Assembly (NCBI GenBank): GCA_030432905.1
Contig: JAUILU010000001.1
Location: 372,001-436,000, forward strand
DNA from: Phycisphaerae bacterium
GTDB taxonomy: Bacteria; Planctomycetota; Phycisphaerae; Phycisphaerales; UBA1924
Reading direction: 5' to 3'
DNA: 64,000 nt
Shown: positions 1-10,105 of the stretch, one piece after another
Position numbering within the stretch: the first letter of the stretch is position 1
How the letters are laid out: each line of letters opens with the position of its first letter
Notes under the pieces: model-generated
Database searches by the model: none
What the model was told of the DNA's origin: nothing
What the model saw: only the letters and a program-made list of their open reading frames with translations
Position numbers and translations under genes: made by a program

Positions 1-2
1 GC

Positions 3-425
3 GAGCCGGTCATGCCTCGCGGCATCTGGAACCCGCTCACACTTGAGGGAGCCGACAACCCAGACATGCCCGAATTCTACCTCAAGGGCGGCTGCATCAT
101 CCCGACAGGCCCAGTCATGCAGCATGTCAGCGAGAAAGCGCTCAATCCGCTCACACTCGTCGTAGCTCTCGATGAGAACGGAAGCGCCGAGGGCACGCTC
201 TACGAAGACAGCGGCGACGGCTACGAGTTCAAAGAAGGCGACTTCCTCCTGAGCACCTACTCGGCAGAACGCCGAGGCGATACGGTTGTTGTTACGCTCA
301 GTTCGAGCGATGGCGAGCGCGAACGACCGGATCGCCAGATGAACGTCAGGCTCATCCTCGAAGACGGCACCGAAGTACAGGGCCAAGGCACCGACGGCGA
401 AGAGATCACAATCGAGCTGCCGTAA
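3..425 (+). CDS. GH31-family alpha-glycosidase, C-terminal fragment (truncated by window start)
   Basis: Open frame from the window edge; ...PEFYLKGGCIIPTGPVMQHVSEKALNPLTLVVALDENGSAEGTLYEDSGDGYEFKEGDF resembles the GH31 C-terminal beta domain/DUF5110. Confidence 0.8.
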   Translation, partial: EPVMPRGIWNPLTLEGADNPDMPEFYLKGGCIIPTGPVMQHVSEKALNPLTLVVALDENGSAEGTLYEDSGDGYEFKEGDFLLSTYSAERRGDTVVVTLSSSDGERERPDRQMNVRLILEDGTEVQGQGTDGEEITIELP

Positions 426-439
426 GTCGCCAGGGTCAG

Positions 440-2068
440 CTACAACGCAGCCGCTGATTCCTGCGTCGCGAGCGTGAGCACGCCGGTCTGGGTCATCTCG
501 TCGCCTTCGAGTGTGCCCGTGCAGACACCGTCGGCGAGGACCATGATGCGATCCGAGAGCGCCAGCAGTTCGGGCATCTCGCTCGAGACGAGCACGACCG
601 CGAGCCCGCCGTCCACTGCTTTGCGGATCAGCTTGTAAACCTCGGCCTTGGTCCCGACGTCGATGCCCCGAGTCGGTTCGTCGAGCAAGAGGACCTTTGT
701 TTCCTTGCCCATCCACCGCGCGATGAGGAGCTTCTGCTGGTTGCCGCCCGACAGCTCGCCCGGCTTGCTGCTCGTGGACGCGGTCTTGACGTGGAACTTC
801 TCGACCCGCTGATTCACGACGCCCATCTCGGCCTGGCGGCGGCGCAGCCCAAACGGAAACTTTCGGTTTGCCAATGCGGGCATCCGTGGGGCAACGATGT
901 TCTCATCCACACCGAGTTGGAAGAACAGGCCTTCGTGGCGCCGGTCTTCAGGAACAAGTCCGATGCCGGCTTTGATCGCTGCACGGACATCGCGCATGGG
1001 AAGCGACCGCTGGCCCACCGTAACAGTTCCGGTAGCTTTGCTATCTAAGCCAAAGATCGCCGCGAGCAGTTCGCTTCGACCAGCGCCCACAAGCCCCCCG
1101 ACACCGAGCACTTCGCCCGCGCGAACTTCGAGTGAGATTTTGTGCAAAGTGCCCGGCGACGAGATCGACTCTGCCTTGAGCACCACGCTGCCGGGCGGGG
1201 CGTGCGCGCTGTCGATGCCCGAAAGTTCTTGCAACGCCTCGGCTTCGCTGGTTTCCGATTCGATTTTGCCCGTAGGAGTAACGATGCGTTTGCCGATCAT
1301 CTGTTCGACGAGCGTGGCCTCGTCGATCTCGCTCACGTTGTTCGTCGCGACGAATCTGCCGTCACGCAGCACAGTCACCCGATCACAGCACGAGAAGATC
1401 TCGCCCATGCGATGCGAGACATAGATCACCGTCAATCCCTGCTCGGCCAGCTCACGGACGATCTCGCCGAGCCTGTCCGCTTCTGCTATCGAGAGCGAGC
1501 TCGTCGGTTCATCGAACACGATGACTCTCGGCGATGACCCGCCGCGGCGAGCGCCGTCTTCGAGCGAAGCCGCAATCTGGCAGATCTGCCGCTTACCCGG
1601 GCTAAGTTCACCGAGCGGCTTTCGGACATCGATCGCGGGGTCGAGCCGGTGCACAAGATCCTGGGCTCGCTTGATCATCTCGTCGAAATCGACTGTGCCG
1701 AGTTTGCTGCAAGGCAGATCGTGCAGGCACAGATTCTCGGCGACGCTCAGGTTCGGGCACTGCGCGAGTTCCTGGTGCACGATGCGGACACCCGCCGCGA
1801 ACGCGTCATCGATAGACCCGAGCCTGAGCTGCTTGCCGTCGAGTGCGATCGTGCCCGTGTCTGGCTTGTGCAGTCCCGCGATAGCCTTGCCGAGCGTGCT
1901 TTTGCCAGCGCCGTTCTCGCCCATGAGCGCGTGCACCTCGCCCGAGCGGAAGCTGACCGAAACATCGCTGAGTGCTTGCGTGATCCCAAAACGCTTTGAC
2001 ACGCCTTCGACACGCAGAAACTCGTTGTTGTTCGAATCGGCCAATGTAACGCTCACATAAAAAGACAA
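440..2068 (-). CDS. Sugar ABC transporter ATP-binding protein, CUT2/RbsA-MglA type (tandem ATPase)
   Basis: Two NBDs: GENGAGKS Walker A with signature LSPGKRQ, and a second degenerate GLVGAGRSE with LSGGNQQK. The annotated start is TTG inside a hairpin; GTG at about 2056 is an alternative. Confidence 0.93.
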   Translation of the reverse strand: MSFYVSVTLADSNNNEFLRVEGVSKRFGITQALSDVSVSFRSGEVHALMGENGAGKSTLGKAIAGLHKPDTGTIALDGKQLRLGSIDDAFAAGVRIVHQELAQCPNLSVAENLCLHDLPCSKLGTVDFDEMIKRAQDLVHRLDPAIDVRKPLGELSPGKRQICQIAASLEDGARRGGSSPRVIVFDEPTSSLSIAEADRLGEIVRELAEQGLTVIYVSHRMGEIFSCCDRVTVLRDGRFVATNNVSEIDEATLVEQMIGKRIVTPTGKIESETSEAEALQELSGIDSAHAPPGSVVLKAESISSPGTLHKISLEVRAGEVLGVGGLVGAGRSELLAAIFGLDSKATGTVTVGQRSLPMRDVRAAIKAGIGLVPEDRRHEGLFFQLGVDENIVAPRMPALANRKFPFGLRRRQAEMGVVNQRVEKFHVKTASTSSKPGELSGGNQQKLLIARWMGKETKVLLLDEPTRGIDVGTKAEVYKLIRKAVDGGLAVVLVSSEMPELLALSDRIMVLADGVCTGTLEGDEMTQTGVLTLATQESAAAL

Positions 2069-2091
2069 CCGGCTGGCTTTCGCCTGCCGGT
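2068..2091 (-). terminator. Intercistronic hairpin + T-tract between substrate-binding protein and ATPase genes (attenuator-like)
   Basis: Minus strand ACCGGCAGGCGAAAGCCAGCCGGTTGTCTTTTT. Confidence 0.55.
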
Positions 2092-2107
2092 CGCGAGAGT
2101 AGTTTAC

Positions 2108-3142
2108 TTATTCCCCGCCGCGCGGGTCCCAGACTTTCCAGTTCTCTGCGTACTCGTCCACGTTGTCGGCGTTGACGATATCGAACTCGGCGTAGTTCAT
2201 GACGCTCTCAGGATCTTGGCCGTTGTGGACCTTGTTGAAGAGGAGCATGACAGACTCGTAGCCCCAGCCGTAGTAAGGCTGACCGACGAGAACCTGAACT
2301 TGGCCTGCCTTGACGTAGTCGAGCGGGAGCGGGAGCGGATCCATGGAGACGACCTTGGCACTCTCGTAGATGCCATCGAGGGCGTTGTCTGTGTAGAGAG
2401 GCCAGCCGCCGACGAGCGCCCATCCAGTGATGTCAGGGTTGCTCGTCTGGACCTGTTGCATCTTGGCGGCCATGTCAGCCGCGGTTTCCTGTGCGTAGAA
2501 GACATCGCGGATTTCGATGCCCTCGTGCTTGGCGGCTTCTTCCCGGACGCCATCGACACGGGCCGAGAGGTTTGCCGAGTTCGGGTTGCCGCTGAGCACC
2601 GCAACCACACCAGTGCCATTGAGCTGGCCAGCGAGTTCTTCCATTACCTTGGCACCGGCGGCCTTGTCGTCGACGCCGTAGTACGCAAAGCGGTCGGAGC
2701 TTGACGCATCAGAGTCGAACGTTACGACGGGAACGTTGCCAGCCGCGGCTGCGTTGATCGAGCTCTCGAGCAGGTTCGCATCCGTACAACTGATCGCGAT
2801 GCCGTCGACACCTTGGCTGGTCAGCAATTCGACAAACTCGGCCTGCTTCTGGGCATCCTCGGTCGCTGGGGTGCGCCAGTTGACCGTGACCGTGATGCCT
2901 TCGTGCTGCTCACTAAGCTCCTTCGCCGCGGCTTCAGCGCCGACCCGGGCAGCTTGGAAAACCGGGTTCTGCTCCGCTTTGGCGATCACACCGAAGGTGT
3001 ACGTCTGGGCGGAAGCCGCGGGTGCTGCGCCGTCACCGCCCGAGGTTGCCGTGTTGTCTCCGCCGCCTTCGTTGCCGCAGGAAGCGAGCAGCGTCGCCGC
3101 GCCGAGGCCGAGCATCATTGAAACTGTTCTGCGTCCGAACAT
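2108..3142 (-). CDS. Sugar ABC transporter substrate-binding lipoprotein (RbsB-like, periplasmic binding protein type 1)
   Basis: Lipobox ATLLASCGN; ...YTFGVIAKAEQNPVFQAARVGAEAAAKEL...GVDGIAISCTDANLLESSINAAAAGNVPVVTFDSDA typical of RbsB. Confidence 0.92.
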   Translation of the reverse strand: MFGRRTVSMMLGLGAATLLASCGNEGGGDNTATSGGDGAAPAASAQTYTFGVIAKAEQNPVFQAARVGAEAAAKELSEQHEGITVTVNWRTPATEDAQKQAEFVELLTSQGVDGIAISCTDANLLESSINAAAAGNVPVVTFDSDASSSDRFAYYGVDDKAAGAKVMEELAGQLNGTGVVAVLSGNPNSANLSARVDGVREEAAKHEGIEIRDVFYAQETAADMAAKMQQVQTSNPDITGWALVGGWPLYTDNALDGIYESAKVVSMDPLPLPLDYVKAGQVQVLVGQPYYGWGYESVMLLFNKVHNGQDPESVMNYAEFDIVNADNVDEYAENWKVWDPRGGE

Positions 3143-3184
3143 GGGTCATCCCCCTGTAAGTAAATCTCTGAGATTGTGAACGGC

Positions 3185-4423
3185 TCACCCCTTCGGTGCG
3201 AGCCTCGTCTTTGCCTGGTCGATCACCACCGCGATGATAATCGCCACCCCCATTACGATCTGGTTGTACGCCTGATCCACGCCGAGGATAATCATGCCGT
3301 TGTCGATGAGCTGGATCACGATGGCCCCGAGGACAGCACCCATCGCCGAGCCCCTTCCGCCCATGAGCGACGCCCCGCCGATGACGGTTGCTGCGATCAC
3401 TTTGAGCTCGTACGCCATGCCCGCGTTAGGCTCTGCCGCACCGAGGTAGCCGAGATACACCGCAGCGCTCAGACCCGCGAGCAGGCCGAGCAGCGTGTAA
3501 ACGATGATCTTGACCCGCCCGACCGGGATGCCCGCGTATTTAGCCGCGGTCTCGTTGCCGCCCACGGCGTACACCTGCCTGCCGACCACAGTTTTCGAAA
3601 GCAAGAACACACCAACCGCGCCGACCAAAAGCATGACGATCACGGGCACCGGGTAAACGCCCGCGATCTCAGCCTTGAAGAAACCGCTTGTGAAACTCTC
3701 GGGGAACTGGCCAACGGACTGGCCTTTGCTGAGCACGAAGATGATGCCCCGATATGCCGCCATGGTGCCCAGTGTGATCACAAACGGATGAACGCGTAAG
3801 CCGACGATCATCGCGCCGTTTGCCGCGCCGCACGCCGCACCTACAAGACAACACACACCGATGCCAACTGGCACCGATACCAGCAGACCCGCATCGTCAC
3901 CCACGACGTTTTTGAGCGCGAACGCCCCGATGAGCGCCGCCAAGCCGTAGATAGCACCAACCGAGAGGTCGATACCCGCGAGGATAATGACCGCGGTCAT
4001 CCCAACTGCCATGATCGCGATAAAGCTCGCATCCTTGGCAACGAGGACCAGGTTCTCCTGGTCAAGAAACTTGTTGACAGTCTTCCGACCAAACACCGCG
4101 TTCTGCCCGGCGTTGTATGAATAGCCGTTGTTCTTCGCGTAGGTTTCTGTGCCGGAATCGGTGGTGACATTCCATCCCGCAACTTGCGGCAAGGGCCTAG
4201 CTCCGGGCTCCCCCTCGGTCCCGTCAGCGTAGTACTCGACAACCGTTGCCGACTGGGCGACTTCGATCCTGAATTGTTTCTGCTTCGTCCCGCCTCGGAT
4301 CGCGAGGATCACGCCGATCAAAACAATGACGAGCACAAGCCCGGCTTCCTGCGCACCTGCGAGTCGGCGCATCAGCGATGGCTGGCTTGCGTTTCCGGTT
4401 TGTGAGATTGTGTCTTTAGTCAC
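3185..4423 (-). CDS. Sugar ABC transporter permease (RbsC/BPD_transp_2 family) with enlarged first extracytoplasmic loop
   Basis: Polytopic; VIILAGIDLSVGAIYGLAALIGA and GRQVYAVGGNETAAKYAGIPVGRVK motifs of CUT2 permeases. Confidence 0.92.
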   Translation of the reverse strand: MTKDTISQTGNASQPSLMRRLAGAQEAGLVLVIVLIGVILAIRGGTKQKQFRIEVAQSATVVEYYADGTEGEPGARPLPQVAGWNVTTDSGTETYAKNNGYSYNAGQNAVFGRKTVNKFLDQENLVLVAKDASFIAIMAVGMTAVIILAGIDLSVGAIYGLAALIGAFALKNVVGDDAGLLVSVPVGIGVCCLVGAACGAANGAMIVGLRVHPFVITLGTMAAYRGIIFVLSKGQSVGQFPESFTSGFFKAEIAGVYPVPVIVMLLVGAVGVFLLSKTVVGRQVYAVGGNETAAKYAGIPVGRVKIIVYTLLGLLAGLSAAVYLGYLGAAEPNAGMAYELKVIAATVIGGASLMGGRGSAMGAVLGAIVIQLIDNGMIILGVDQAYNQIVMGVAIIIAVVIDQAKTRLAPKG

Positions 4424-4536
4424 GGGAGAAACTGTAGCGGATAATCATGCACTAGGTGCAGAGTTCAAAGCTTCAACCCTCCGTGACGCATGGCGTCGAC
4501 CGATCCGTTGGTCAACCACACTCCCAACACAGTCTC

Positions 4537-5499
4537 TTAGTCGATCGTCTGCAGGAATACAGAGCGATCCTTCTTGTGAGCATTGATGCTCTGCGGGTTG
4601 CCTCTCAGGTCGGGGCGCGTATCTGTGGATGAAAAGAAGAGATCATGGATCGAGATCGTGATCCCCTTGTATTCCTGCTGGTTCTTCAGGAACTCGGCGT
4701 GCCCATCTGAGAAGACGAAATTGCCGCCCTCGTCACCGAAGGTGTCAAACTCGGAGTAGAAACCGGGTGTCGTACCAGCAGAAGTCGCCAGCGACGAAGA
4801 AGCCGAGTTGGTGCCGCCTCCGTACCAAGCAGAGGTGCCGATATCCGGGCCAGCAGTCTCGGTTCCCCAGAGCGGGACAGGGTATGTCACAGCTGGTTCA
4901 ACAGCCCTCAGCCCAGAGAGGTAGAGGTAGCTGATGTTGTACGAGATCACCTCGAACTCACTGCCCGGGGGCTGAGGCCTGACAGGACGGCCCTGATCGA
5001 TCGAAGAGATGGTCGAAGGATTGATGATGGGCGGGCCGTGGTAGTCGTAGTCTTCTTTCTGCGCTGGCGAAGTCAGCACCTCGAGCGAATCAACATAGGT
5101 AGACATGATCGGGGTCTTGCTGCCCGCCCAGTTCCGTGAATCGTCAGGCGACCCACCAAGACGCGACCACCCTTCGGGCGAGTCGATGGTGCCGTCCTGT
5201 GTGCCGACCTGCCAGTGACTGAAGAGCCCGGCCACGCCGCCCATCTTGTGCTGATCGCCAAAGACGTTCGCGTTGTTGCCCGGAGTCGGAAGCACAGGGA
5301 ACCAGTCTTTGTGGTCGTTTGCGTAGAGCGTCATCATGAGGCCCATCGACCGCACGTTTGAAAGATCCGAAGCCTTCCTTGCCGACTCGCGGGCCTTGCC
5401 GAGGGCAGGCAGCAAGATGCCGATCAGCAGCGCGATGATGGCGATGACCACCAAGAGTTCAATAAGAGTGAAGCCCTGGGCAGAGTGATGCTTCTTCAT
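4537..5499 (-). CDS. Prepilin-type N-terminal cleavage/methylation domain protein (planctomycete pseudopilin, H-X9-DG-like C-terminus)
   Basis: [43 protein letters not shown]-terminal [14 protein letters not shown]. Start moved from the ORF-track 5631 to ATG 5499. Confidence 0.88.
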   Translation of the reverse strand: MKKHHSAQGFTLIELLVVIAIIALLIGILLPALGKARESARKASDLSNVRSMGLMMTLYANDHKDWFPVLPTPGNNANVFGDQHKMGGVAGLFSHWQVGTQDGTIDSPEGWSRLGGSPDDSRNWAGSKTPIMSTYVDSLEVLTSPAQKEDYDYHGPPIINPSTISSIDQGRPVRPQPPGSEFEVISYNISYLYLSGLRAVEPAVTYPVPLWGTETAGPDIGTSAWYGGGTNSASSSLATSAGTTPGFYSEFDTFGDEGGNFVFSDGHAEFLKNQQEYKGITISIHDLFFSSTDTRPDLRGNPQSINAHKKDRSVFLQTID

Positions 5500-5604
5500 T
5501 TCGGTGACTACCTCATTTACTGCCCGTGTGCACGAGTCGTCTGCGGGCTGATGCGGCTTCGGAATCCAGAAGCGTGTTGAGCGTTCCGGGCATCCCGCTT
5601 TGCC

Positions 5605-7617
5605 ATGTATCATGCTATACGAATTCTTCAAGGAGTGGCCATGATTTCTATGTGTCTATCGGCCTTTTTGGCCCCGGCTGTTCTCCATTCAAACACCGTG
5701 GTATACAAACCCCGTTGTATACAACCCGAATTCACAATCGTGCATAAACAGACTCGGCTCGTGGACATCGTCATGCCCAATCAGGGCGATGTGGTAGAGC
5801 GGTCAACACAGGCCCGCAGCGTGTCGGCGCCGATCGATGGATCACAGATCCGGCTCATGCTCGACATGGATGAACAGATCCGGATTCGCTCTACCGATGG
5901 CCGAGCCACAGAGTGGAGCGATCCGTTCAAGCAGCATGCCCCAGAACCCGAAGCCGAGCAGACCCCGTCATGGGCCCTCGGGGCGGTCTGGTACAACATC
6001 TTCCCCGAGCGATTCGACAACGCCGAGCCTCGCAACGATCAAGGCTGGCCCCACGGCACACCAATCGGCTGGCAAGACAACTGGTTCACGGTCACCCCAG
6101 ACGAGTTCGAAGCCTCAGCGAATCGCGCCATCGCATCACCCAGACGCTACCGGGACGACCACGAACGAGACCGACAGCCGCTTCATGACGTCGTGTTCGA
6201 GCGCCGGTTCGGCGGAGATATCCAGGGCATTCAGCGGCGCCTCGGCCACGTCGAATCACTCGGAGCGACAGCAATCTGGCTCTGCCCAGTGTTCGATGCG
6301 GTCAGCCTGCACAAGTACGACGCGACCGATCACCGTCACATCGATCCAAACCTCGGCTGGCCCGGCAAGGTCCCGCCGAACGCGCGTCAAGAATTCACTC
6401 AGGACCATAACCACTGGGACTGGACACCCGCGGACTTGGCATTCGTTGACGGGCTGATTCCAGCGGTGCACGAACGGCAGATGAAACTCATAATCGACGG
6501 CGTGTGGAACCACGTCGGAACAGCCCACCCGGCCTTTCAGAACGCGCTCGAACAAGGTGCGGCGAGTCCTTACAGCGACTGGTTTGATCTACACTACGAT
6601 GGTTCGGGGCGTGTCACTGCTTGGCGTGCATGGGACAGAAGGAACGGCAATTTACCCGCTTTTTCTCAGAGAATGGGCGATCTTGTGGCCGGACCGAAGC
6701 GCCACGTTTTTGACGTGACCAGCCGATGGATGGACCCGAACGGCGACGGGGATCCGTCAGACGGCATCGACGGCTGGCGGCTCGATGTTGCTAACGAAGT
6801 CGGTATGGCGTTCTGGAAAGACTGGCGCAGCCACGTTCGATCGATCAACCCAGATACTGTGCTTTTCGGCGAACTCTGGTTCGACGGCGAGGACTACTTC
6901 GGCGGCAAGGCGTTCGATGCGCAGATGAACTACCCGGTCGCGTTTGCTCTGCTGCCCTGGCTCTCGGGTGAACCGAATGCAGAGATTGCTGAAGACGTGA
7001 CCAAGGCACTCGATCACCATCCGGCGACGGTGCTGACGCAGATGAACTTGCTCGCATCTCACGACACAGCCCGACTCGTTTCTCTCCTTGCCAACCCCGG
7101 GCTTGAGTATGACCAAGGTGCAGGACTTGGCGCCGAAGACTTCGACCGGTCAAAGCCAAACCCAGAGAGCTTCGACCGGCTCGAACTCGCGTATGCAGTG
7201 CTGACGGCGCTACCCGGCTCGCCCATGGTCTTTGCTGGCGATGAACTCGGCGTGTGGGGCGCGGATGATCCGGAGAATCGGAAACCATTGCCCTGGCCCG
7301 ATCTCACGGGTGACCCGAGGGAAGCCGAGTTGGCACTGCGTACGACCGACAGGATTTCTCGCTGGCTCCGGCTGCGATCAGACCCAATCGTCGGCGATGT
7401 CCTCCGATACGGCGGCTGGAGATTGTCAACAGTGCAGGACATTCTGGTCATCGAGCGCGATCTCAACGGACAACGGGTTCGGTTGTACGCCAATCCGTTA
7501 AGGTTGCGCAAAGAGACTGATATCGGTCCTGTATGGCCGTGCTCAGCTCGGCTTGTTGTGCTCAACGAATCAGGAGACTGGGTCGATATTCACGGACCGT
7601 CCGAGAAGCCAGGGTGA
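5605..7617 (+). CDS. GH13 family alpha-glucan hydrolase (cyclomaltodextrinase/neopullulanase-like)
   Basis: GH13 motifs: [34 protein letters not shown]. Start uncertain: 5605, 5641 or 5773. Confidence 0.88.
   Translation: MYHAIRILQGVAMISMCLSAFLAPAVLHSNTVVYKPRCIQPEFTIVHKQTRLVDIVMPNQGDVVERSTQARSVSAPIDGSQIRLMLDMDEQIRIRSTDGRATEWSDPFKQHAPEPEAEQTPSWALGAVWYNIFPERFDNAEPRNDQGWPHGTPIGWQDNWFTVTPDEFEASANRAIASPRRYRDDHERDRQPLHDVVFERRFGGDIQGIQRRLGHVESLGATAIWLCPVFDAVSLHKYDATDHRHIDPNLGWPGKVPPNARQEFTQDHNHWDWTPADLAFVDGLIPAVHERQMKLIIDGVWNHVGTAHPAFQNALEQGAASPYSDWFDLHYDGSGRVTAWRAWDRRNGNLPAFSQRMGDLVAGPKRHVFDVTSRWMDPNGDGDPSDGIDGWRLDVANEVGMAFWKDWRSHVRSINPDTVLFGELWFDGEDYFGGKAFDAQMNYPVAFALLPWLSGEPNAEIAEDVTKALDHHPATVLTQMNLLASHDTARLVSLLANPGLEYDQGAGLGAEDFDRSKPNPESFDRLELAYAVLTALPGSPMVFAGDELGVWGADDPENRKPLPWPDLTGDPREAELALRTTDRISRWLRLRSDPIVGDVLRYGGWRLSTVQDILVIERDLNGQRVRLYANPLRLRKETDIGPVWPCSARLVVLNESGDWVDIHGPSEKPG
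5701..5724. promoter_or_regulatory. Tandem GTATAC palindromes (GGTATACAAACCCCGTTGTATACAACCCG), putative operator of the GH13 gene
   Basis: GTATACAA at 5701 and TTGTATACAA at 5715-5724; same core found upstream of the genes starting at 7778 and 10999. Confidence 0.5.
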
Positions 7618-7642
7618 GCCCTAGGTGTTCGCCGTAAGTCCC

Positions 7643-7660
7643 TGTATACAGCTGTATTTT
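7643..7660. promoter_or_regulatory. TGTATACA palindrome plus degenerate repeat (CTGTATACAGCTGTATTTT), putative operator
   Basis: TGTATACA at 7643-7650, 128-135 bp upstream of ATG 7778. Confidence 0.5.
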
Positions 7661-7777
7661 CGTTCCCATTGATGCGCCCGCGTCGACTATGATGTGGGAG
7701 TGAAAAACCGCGTTTTCGCGGGGAGTTGTAGTAGAACCAGGAGGGGCTCGCGAAAGCGATCTCGGGAGATGATTACG

Positions 7778-9925
7778 ATGAAGACTTCGATATCTGCGGC
7801 GATGCTCGCGATGCTTTGCGGCCAAGCCATGGGCCAGGTCACTGTTGACGGCCAGATCGACGGGAGCGAGTCCTCGCTCTACACACGCGCGTGGGTTCAG
7901 AACCAGCCGACCAGTTTCGGCGACAACCTGCCGCAGACCGGCGAGCCAGAAGACAACTCCGACGCGGTCAACGTCACCACGGGTCTCGAGGTGCGCATCC
8001 CGCTCTCGAACTTCTCGCTCAGTGACGCGATCCCGACCGGCCAGATCCGCATTGCAGGCTGGGTCATCAGCTCGGGCAACGACTTCATGTCCAACCAGGT
8101 CATCGGCGGCCTTGGTGGCCCGGGTGCCAACCTCGGTGATCCTGCGATCGTCAATTTCAAAGCCCCAAGCGGCTCAAACCCCAGCGGCGTTCCCGGTGAC
8201 CAGTTTGCGATCGTTCCGGCTGGCGTCGTCTCCGGCGCACTGACCATCGACGGTACAGCCGACGGTGCATACGGCGCCCCCATCTTTGTCAGCGATACAG
8301 GCACCGGCTTCGGCGACGCCGGCGACCCGGACGCGGTTCTCACCGGCGGCGGCTCGGAGATCTCCAACCTGTACGCGACGCTCGCAGATGAAGACTCCGA
8401 CGGCAACGCGGACGCCCTGTACGTCCTTGTCGGCGGCAACCTCGAAGAGAACTTCAACAAACTCCACCTCTGGTTCGATGTCGATGCCGACGCGGGTTCG
8501 CCCGCGGGCCAGAACGTTGTCCGCGATGACAACGTTGACATCAACTTCAACGCCATCAACCGCCAGGCAGGACTCGAGTTCGACGACGGCTTCACCGGCG
8601 ATTTCATGTTCATCTACGGCTTCGGCGATACCGGCGGCCAGTTCGAGTCGTTCGCCGACTTCGCGAGCACTCCGACCGACGGCGGCGGCATGGGTGCGTT
8701 CATCGGTGCAGGCACACCAGTCCTGCTCACCTCGACCGTTGGGTCGGGTCTCGGTGAAGGCATCACCGCTTCAGTCGATAACTCCAACGTCGGCGGCGTC
8801 GGTCCTTCAGGCTTCTCGCCGACCCTCCCTGACCGCGATGTCGCGCTCGGCTCGGAACTCGACGCGGTTTACACCTACGTCGATGTCCCCAACAACAGAC
8901 TCAATGTTCTGTTCGCCGGCAACCTGCAATCCAACAACAACCGCCTTGTGATCTTCCTCGACGGCGATCCCACTGACGGTCAGAACACGCTCCGCAACGA
9001 CAACATCGACATCGCGTTCAACACACTCGACCGCATGGGCACCAACGACGGCACCGACCCGAACGATGTCGAACCGGAAGGTCCCGGCCTGACCTTCGAC
9101 ACTGACTTCAACGCCGACTACGTCGTAATCGTCAACAACAACGGCGAGACCGGCAGCACCAACACGTTCTTCTCCAACGCCGCTGTCCTCCGCCTCAACG
9201 GCCCGAACATCATCCAGGGCTTCAACACCGACTTCGGCGCCTACGACGGCGGCCTCAAGTCCGCTCCGGGCAACGACCCGATCCTCTTCGACGGCGATGT
9301 GCCCCCGACTGGCGTCGATGTCGAGCCGGGCACCGGTGAGGACATCTTCACCAACTTTGCCCCGCGCGACGCGGCTGCGGCGTTCCTCGCCAACGGCGTA
9401 CTCGGCTTCGAGACACCGAACCTGCTGCAACTCGCACTGGATAACAACAACATCGGCGGCGTCTCCGACGTGGCCGGCGGCGATGTCAGCGACGCGTGCA
9501 ACGTCACGACCGGTGTTGAACTGAGCATCGATCTCGACGAACTCGGCTGGGACAACGCCACACCGATCAAGATCGCGGCGATGATCACCAGCGGCGACAG
9601 CGGCTTTGTCTCTAACCAAGTCGCAGGCGGCCTGCCGAGCGACGCAGAGCTCGGCGAAGTCCGCGACATCGACTTCTCGATGATCGCTGGTACGCAGTAC
9701 GTCACCGTCGGGGACACCGGCGATTGCAGCGCGGCCCGCCTCTGTGCTGACCAGAACAACGACGGCCTTGTGACGCCGACCGACTTCTCGGCATGGATCG
9801 GCAACTACAACGCCAACAGCCTCATCGCCGACGTCAACCAAGACGGCATGGTCACACCGACCGACTTCTCCGCCTGGGTTGGTGCGTTCAACCAGGGCGC
9901 CAATGGCCCGACCTGCATGCCGTAA
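7778..9925 (+). CDS. Secreted multi-module protein (DOMON/carbohydrate-binding-like repeats) with C-terminal dockerin-like duplication
   Basis: Signal peptide MKTSISAAMLAMLCGQAMGQ; repeated SNQVIGG and FDxDxxxGQNxLRxDNxDxxFN modules; C-terminus DQNNDGLVTPTDFSAWIGNYN...DVNQDGMVTPTDFSAWVGAFN. Confidence 0.8.
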   Translation: MKTSISAAMLAMLCGQAMGQVTVDGQIDGSESSLYTRAWVQNQPTSFGDNLPQTGEPEDNSDAVNVTTGLEVRIPLSNFSLSDAIPTGQIRIAGWVISSGNDFMSNQVIGGLGGPGANLGDPAIVNFKAPSGSNPSGVPGDQFAIVPAGVVSGALTIDGTADGAYGAPIFVSDTGTGFGDAGDPDAVLTGGGSEISNLYATLADEDSDGNADALYVLVGGNLEENFNKLHLWFDVDADAGSPAGQNVVRDDNVDINFNAINRQAGLEFDDGFTGDFMFIYGFGDTGGQFESFADFASTPTDGGGMGAFIGAGTPVLLTSTVGSGLGEGITASVDNSNVGGVGPSGFSPTLPDRDVALGSELDAVYTYVDVPNNRLNVLFAGNLQSNNNRLVIFLDGDPTDGQNTLRNDNIDIAFNTLDRMGTNDGTDPNDVEPEGPGLTFDTDFNADYVVIVNNNGETGSTNTFFSNAAVLRLNGPNIIQGFNTDFGAYDGGLKSAPGNDPILFDGDVPPTGVDVEPGTGEDIFTNFAPRDAAAAFLANGVLGFETPNLLQLALDNNNIGGVSDVAGGDVSDACNVTTGVELSIDLDELGWDNATPIKIAAMITSGDSGFVSNQVAGGLPSDAELGEVRDIDFSMIAGTQYVTVGDTGDCSAARLCADQNNDGLVTPTDFSAWIGNYNANSLIADVNQDGMVTPTDFSAWVGAFNQGANGPTCMP

Positions 9926-9970
9926 TCACGCAAGCTCCTCCGGGAGCAGCAGACAACTCAAGTACACACA

Positions 9971-9999
9971 GCGGCTCCGCATTGCGGGGCCGCTTTTTT
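9971..9999 (+). terminator. Rho-independent terminator
   Basis: GCGGCTCCGC-ATT-GCGGGGCCGC-TTTTTT. Confidence 0.85.
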
Positions 10000-10045
10000 G
10001 CGCCCATGCCTCTGACATCCGCGAGCGAATCGGCGAACAAGCAAA

Positions 10046-10083
10046 TAGAAAAGGGGACGGCCCATGCAAGCCGTCCCCTTTGG
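10046..10083 (-). terminator. Rho-independent terminator for the 10106-10999 gene
   Basis: Minus strand AAAGGGGACGGC-TTGCATGG-GCCGTCCCCTTTTCTATTT. Confidence 0.8.
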
Positions 10084-10105
10084 GAGTGATGAAAGTGTGT
10101 AAGAC

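Noticed and set aside
8807-9841. 344-aa antisense ORF opposite the DOMON-like protein
   Set aside because: Valine/glutamate-rich repetitive shadow frame produced by the codon bias of the D/G/N-rich sense gene; no recognisable domain or RBS.
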